A DNA stretch of 5,827 nucleotides from Halanaerobium sp. (GTDB lineage Bacteria > Bacillota > Halanaerobiia > Halanaerobiales > Halanaerobiaceae): positions 1 to 5,827 of the forward strand of contig QBLP01000125.1 in assembly GCA_003070825.1 (NCBI GenBank), in the 5' to 3' direction. Positions within the stretch are counted from its first letter, which is position 1. Every line of letters begins with the position of its first letter. This document shows, one piece after another, positions 4,051 through 5,827 of this stretch. The position numbers and the translations under genes are program-made. A model generated the notes under the pieces. It did no database searches and was not told where the DNA came from. It worked only from the letters and a program-made list of their open reading frames with translations.

Positions 4051-5496
4051 TTAAACAGCCTGTTCCTGTTCAGAAAGCATAATTTCTTCTTCAAAGTGAG
4101 TACTCTTAATCTTTTTAATGTAAATTCCCATAGTCACAACAGCGATGATAATTCCGGCAGTTACTGAGAAGCTGTAAGGAAGCTGGAAACCTTCTGGTGC
4201 ATAGAGAATATAGGTTGAAGAAACACCGGTCATAAAGAAGGCTGGAATTGAAGCAATCCAGTGATTTTTACCGCGCTTAGCAAGCCACATTGCTCCTGCC
4301 CATAAAACAACCATTGCTACTGTCTGATTTGACCAGGCGAAATATCTCCAGAGAGCATCGAAGTTGATCTGAGATAAAGCTCCACCAACAATAAAGATTG
4401 GAATCGCAAGCATTAATCTATTTTTGACTGATTTCTGCTCCAGGCCAAAGATATCAGATAAGGTTAAACGCACACTTCTAAAAGCTGTATCTCCAGAAGT
4501 AATTGGCGCTGCTATTACACCAAGCATTGCCAGGACTCCACCGACAACTCCCATCATAGTTCCTGTAATTTCGTGAACAACACCAGCAGGTCCACCAAGA
4601 GAAGCTAAGGCTTCATTTAAGCCGCCAGTTCCCTGGAAGAAAGTCATAGCTGCAGCAGCCCAGATTAGAGCTACAACACCTTCAGCTACCATTGCTCCAT
4701 AGAAAATTTTACGTCCTTCTTTTTCATTTGTAGTACAGCGAGCCATAATTGGAGACTGGGTTGAGTGGAAACCACTAATTGCACCACAGGCAATTGTTAC
4801 AAATAATAAGGGCCACATTGGTAATTCACCAGGATGAAGGTTGTTTAAGGCGATATTTGGAATATTGTAGTCACCAAAGATCAAACCGCCACCAACACCT
4901 AAGGCCATAATTAGAAGTGCCAGACCAAAGATTGGATATAATTTACCAATGATTTTGTCAACTGGTAAGAAAGTAGCAATAAAATAATAGCCAAGAATAA
5001 TAACTAACCAGATATTAACTCCCATAAAACCTGGAGTTAGATTTGCTAAGAGCATTGCAGGACCTGTCATAAATACTGTTCCTACAAGCACTAAAAGCAC
5101 AATACTAAAAACTCTCATAATTTGTCTGATTGTGCCACCAAGATTTTCTCCAATAACCTCAGAGATCGAGGCACCACCAGAACGGATAGAAAGCATTCCA
5201 GATAAGTAATCATGGACACCACCGGCAAAAATTGTACCAAATACTATCCAGAGAAAAGCAGTTGGCCCCCATAAAGCACCAGCGATTGCACCAAAAATTG
5301 GTCCTAAGCCGGCAATGTTTAAAAACTGAATTAAAAAGGCCTTTTTCCAGTCCATTGATATGTAATCCACACCGTCTTCCATCGAAATTGCTGGAGTTTC
5401 CCGCTCCGGCTGTGAATCAAAGATCCTGTCAACAATTTTCCCGTAAGTAAAATAACCAATAATTAAAACAGCTAAAGAAATAAGAAAAGATGCCAT
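4051..5496 (-). CDS. cstA: CstA-family carbon starvation/peptide or pyruvate transporter
   Basis: This 481-aa multispanning inner-membrane protein of the CstA family takes up peptides or small carboxylates such as pyruvate in studied relatives (CstA, BtsT). It has roughly twelve or more hydrophobic segments. Family motifs visible are NIAGLGPIFGAIAGALWGP (60-78), GGVHDYLSG (92-100), SGFHSTQSPIMARC (241-254), PITSGDTAFRSVR (331-343) and FAWSNQ (386-391). It is the shorter form; E. coli CstA and BtsT are about 700 aa, so the late extra helices are missing. ATG at 5496-5494 is preceded by a G-run (AGGGGG, 5512-5507) 10 bases upstream, the same ribosome-site style as the dtxR-like gene. A LytTR regulator gene lies directly upstream on the same strand, matching control of BtsT and YhjX by LytTR systems in enterobacteria. 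Transport family is sure; the substrate is not. Confidence 0.93.
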   Translation of the reverse strand: MASFLISLAVLIIGYFTYGKIVDRIFDSQPERETPAISMEDGVDYISMDWKKAFLIQFLNIAGLGPIFGAIAGALWGPTAFLWIVFGTIFAGGVHDYLSGMLSIRSGGASISEVIGENLGGTIRQIMRVFSIVLLVLVGTVFMTGPAMLLANLTPGFMGVNIWLVIILGYYFIATFLPVDKIIGKLYPIFGLALLIMALGVGGGLIFGDYNIPNIALNNLHPGELPMWPLLFVTIACGAISGFHSTQSPIMARCTTNEKEGRKIFYGAMVAEGVVALIWAAAAMTFFQGTGGLNEALASLGGPAGVVHEITGTMMGVVGGVLAMLGVIAAPITSGDTAFRSVRLTLSDIFGLEQKSVKNRLMLAIPIFIVGGALSQINFDALWRYFAWSNQTVAMVVLWAGAMWLAKRGKNHWIASIPAFFMTGVSSTYILYAPEGFQLPYSFSVTAGIIIAVVTMGIYIKKIKSTHFEEEIMLSEQEQAV

Positions 5497-5535
5497 AAAA
5501 ATATAACCCCCTAAAAGTTTTTTTAATACATCTTA

Positions 5536-5564
5536 ATTATATCTGGATTCGGGGATTATAAAAG
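5536..5564 (-). promoter_or_regulatory. Candidate activated promoter of cstA
   Basis: On the minus strand there is a perfect TATAAT (5541-5536) with a poor -35 box CTTTTA (5564-5559) at 17-base spacing, a pattern typical of promoters that need an activator. The putative LytTR repeats end only 4 bases upstream of that -35. An alternative promoter is TATAAT (5560-5555) with TTACAA (5584-5579) at 18 bases, which would overlap one repeat. Either gives a leader of roughly 30-50 bases. Confidence 0.5.
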
Positions 5565-5568
5565 GCAT

Positions 5569-5598
5569 CTTAACTGAATTGTAAAAATATTATACTCA
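5569..5598 (-). promoter_or_regulatory. Candidate LytTR-regulator binding site (direct repeats)
   Basis: Read on the minus strand, TGAGTATAA (5598-5590) and TCAGTTAAG (5577-5569) are 9-base direct repeats separated by 12 bases. The second fits the published LytTR consensus [TA][AC][CA]GTTN[AG][TG] at every position; the first fits about six of nine. Paired repeats 12-13 bases apart just upstream of the -35 box are the normal layout for LytTR activators. The regulator gene next door is the obvious candidate binder. Confidence 0.5.
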
Positions 5599-5604
5599 AT
5601 TGCA

Positions 5605-5827
5605 TTATTTAAGGTTTAAGAGTTTATTTATTTTTTCAACCTTGGATCTGCTGACCGGAATTTTATGTTCAGAGTAATCTTCCATTAAAACTTGATATTT
5701 ACCTTTAAACCAGGGAATAACTGCTTTGATCTGCTTTAAATTTACTATATAGCTTTTATGAATTCTAAAAAACTGATCGGGCAGCATTTTTTCCAGTTCT
5801 TTTAACTGAAAACCTGTCATATAAGAT
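5605..5827 (-). CDS. LytTR-family response regulator, C-terminal part (cut by window edge)
   Basis: Only the last 73 complete codons are inside the window; the reading frame stays open to base 5827, so the Met in MTGFQL is internal and the true start lies outside. The visible part is most of a LytTR DNA-binding domain: LKELEKMLPDQFFRIHKSYIVNLKQIKAV with the hallmark FFRIHKSYIVNL, then KYQVLMEDYSEHKIPVSRSKVEKINKLL, where IPVSRSK is the usual late-strand motif. Full-length members usually carry an N-terminal receiver domain phosphorylated by a LytS-type kinase, which I cannot see here. The 108-base gap to cstA has no terminator, so readthrough into cstA is possible in addition to the gap promoter. 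The likely target is cstA, by position, by the paired repeats and by analogy with BtsSR and YpdAB. Confidence 0.9.
   Translation of the reverse strand, partial: SYMTGFQLKELEKMLPDQFFRIHKSYIVNLKQIKAVIPWFKGKYQVLMEDYSEHKIPVSRSKVEKINKLLNLK

Noticed and set aside
5232..5450. Plus-strand open frame inside cstA
   Set aside because: It is antisense to conserved CstA motifs and has no ribosome site or domain.

Overview
The window is AT-rich chromosomal DNA with AGGAGG- or GGGGG-type ribosome sites and tightly packed genes. The protein styles point to a low-GC anaerobic Firmicute. I infer something close to the Halanaerobiales, from general resemblance of the FeoB, CstA and DUF2325 proteins. This is not proven by any marker in the window.

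Bases 1-3504 form a ferrous-iron uptake operon on the + strand. A perfect 18-bp palindrome (51-68) of the DtxR/MntR operator type lies just upstream of a DtxR-family regulator whose C-terminus is a complete FeoA-like SH3 domain (85-762). Then come a free-standing FeoA (768-998), a FeoB Fe(II) transporter overlapping it by one base (998-3046), and two very small membrane-anchored Cys-rich proteins (3098-3271 and 3355-3504). The first is of the FeoB-associated type and the second is not clearly assignable. The logic appears to be a metal-sensing repressor controlling its own operon, FeoA/FeoB for Fe(II) import, and small Cys proteins perhaps receiving or handling the metal at the inner membrane face. 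A strong Shine-Dalgarno and ATG sit in frame at the domain boundary of the regulator gene, so it may also yield a second free FeoA.

Bases 3505-3616 hold a second control region, with a Fur-box-like near-palindrome (3519-3539) and candidate promoter elements. It precedes a 96-aa DUF2325 protein (3617-3907). A hairpin terminator (3942-3983), strongest for minus-strand transcription, separates this gene from the convergent cstA.

Bases 4051-5827 are on the minus strand: a CstA-family peptide/pyruvate-type transporter (4051-5496) and, upstream of it, the C-terminal part of a LytTR-domain response regulator cut by the window edge (5605-5827). The 108-bp gap holds a promoter with a perfect -10 box and a weak -35 box. 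Just upstream of that is a pair of 9-bp direct repeats with 12-bp spacing that fits LytTR binding sites. This resembles the known BtsSR/YpdAB control of CstA-family transporters.

Two long perfect palindromes (44 bp at 3275-3318 and 32 bp at 4004-4035) share a 32-bp core and differ by one paired, structure-preserving substitution. A third short palindrome (3581-3593) may be a decayed relative. They sit in intergenic sequence, the first two just 3' of stop codons, and look like a palindromic repeat family. They are the least explained structure here.
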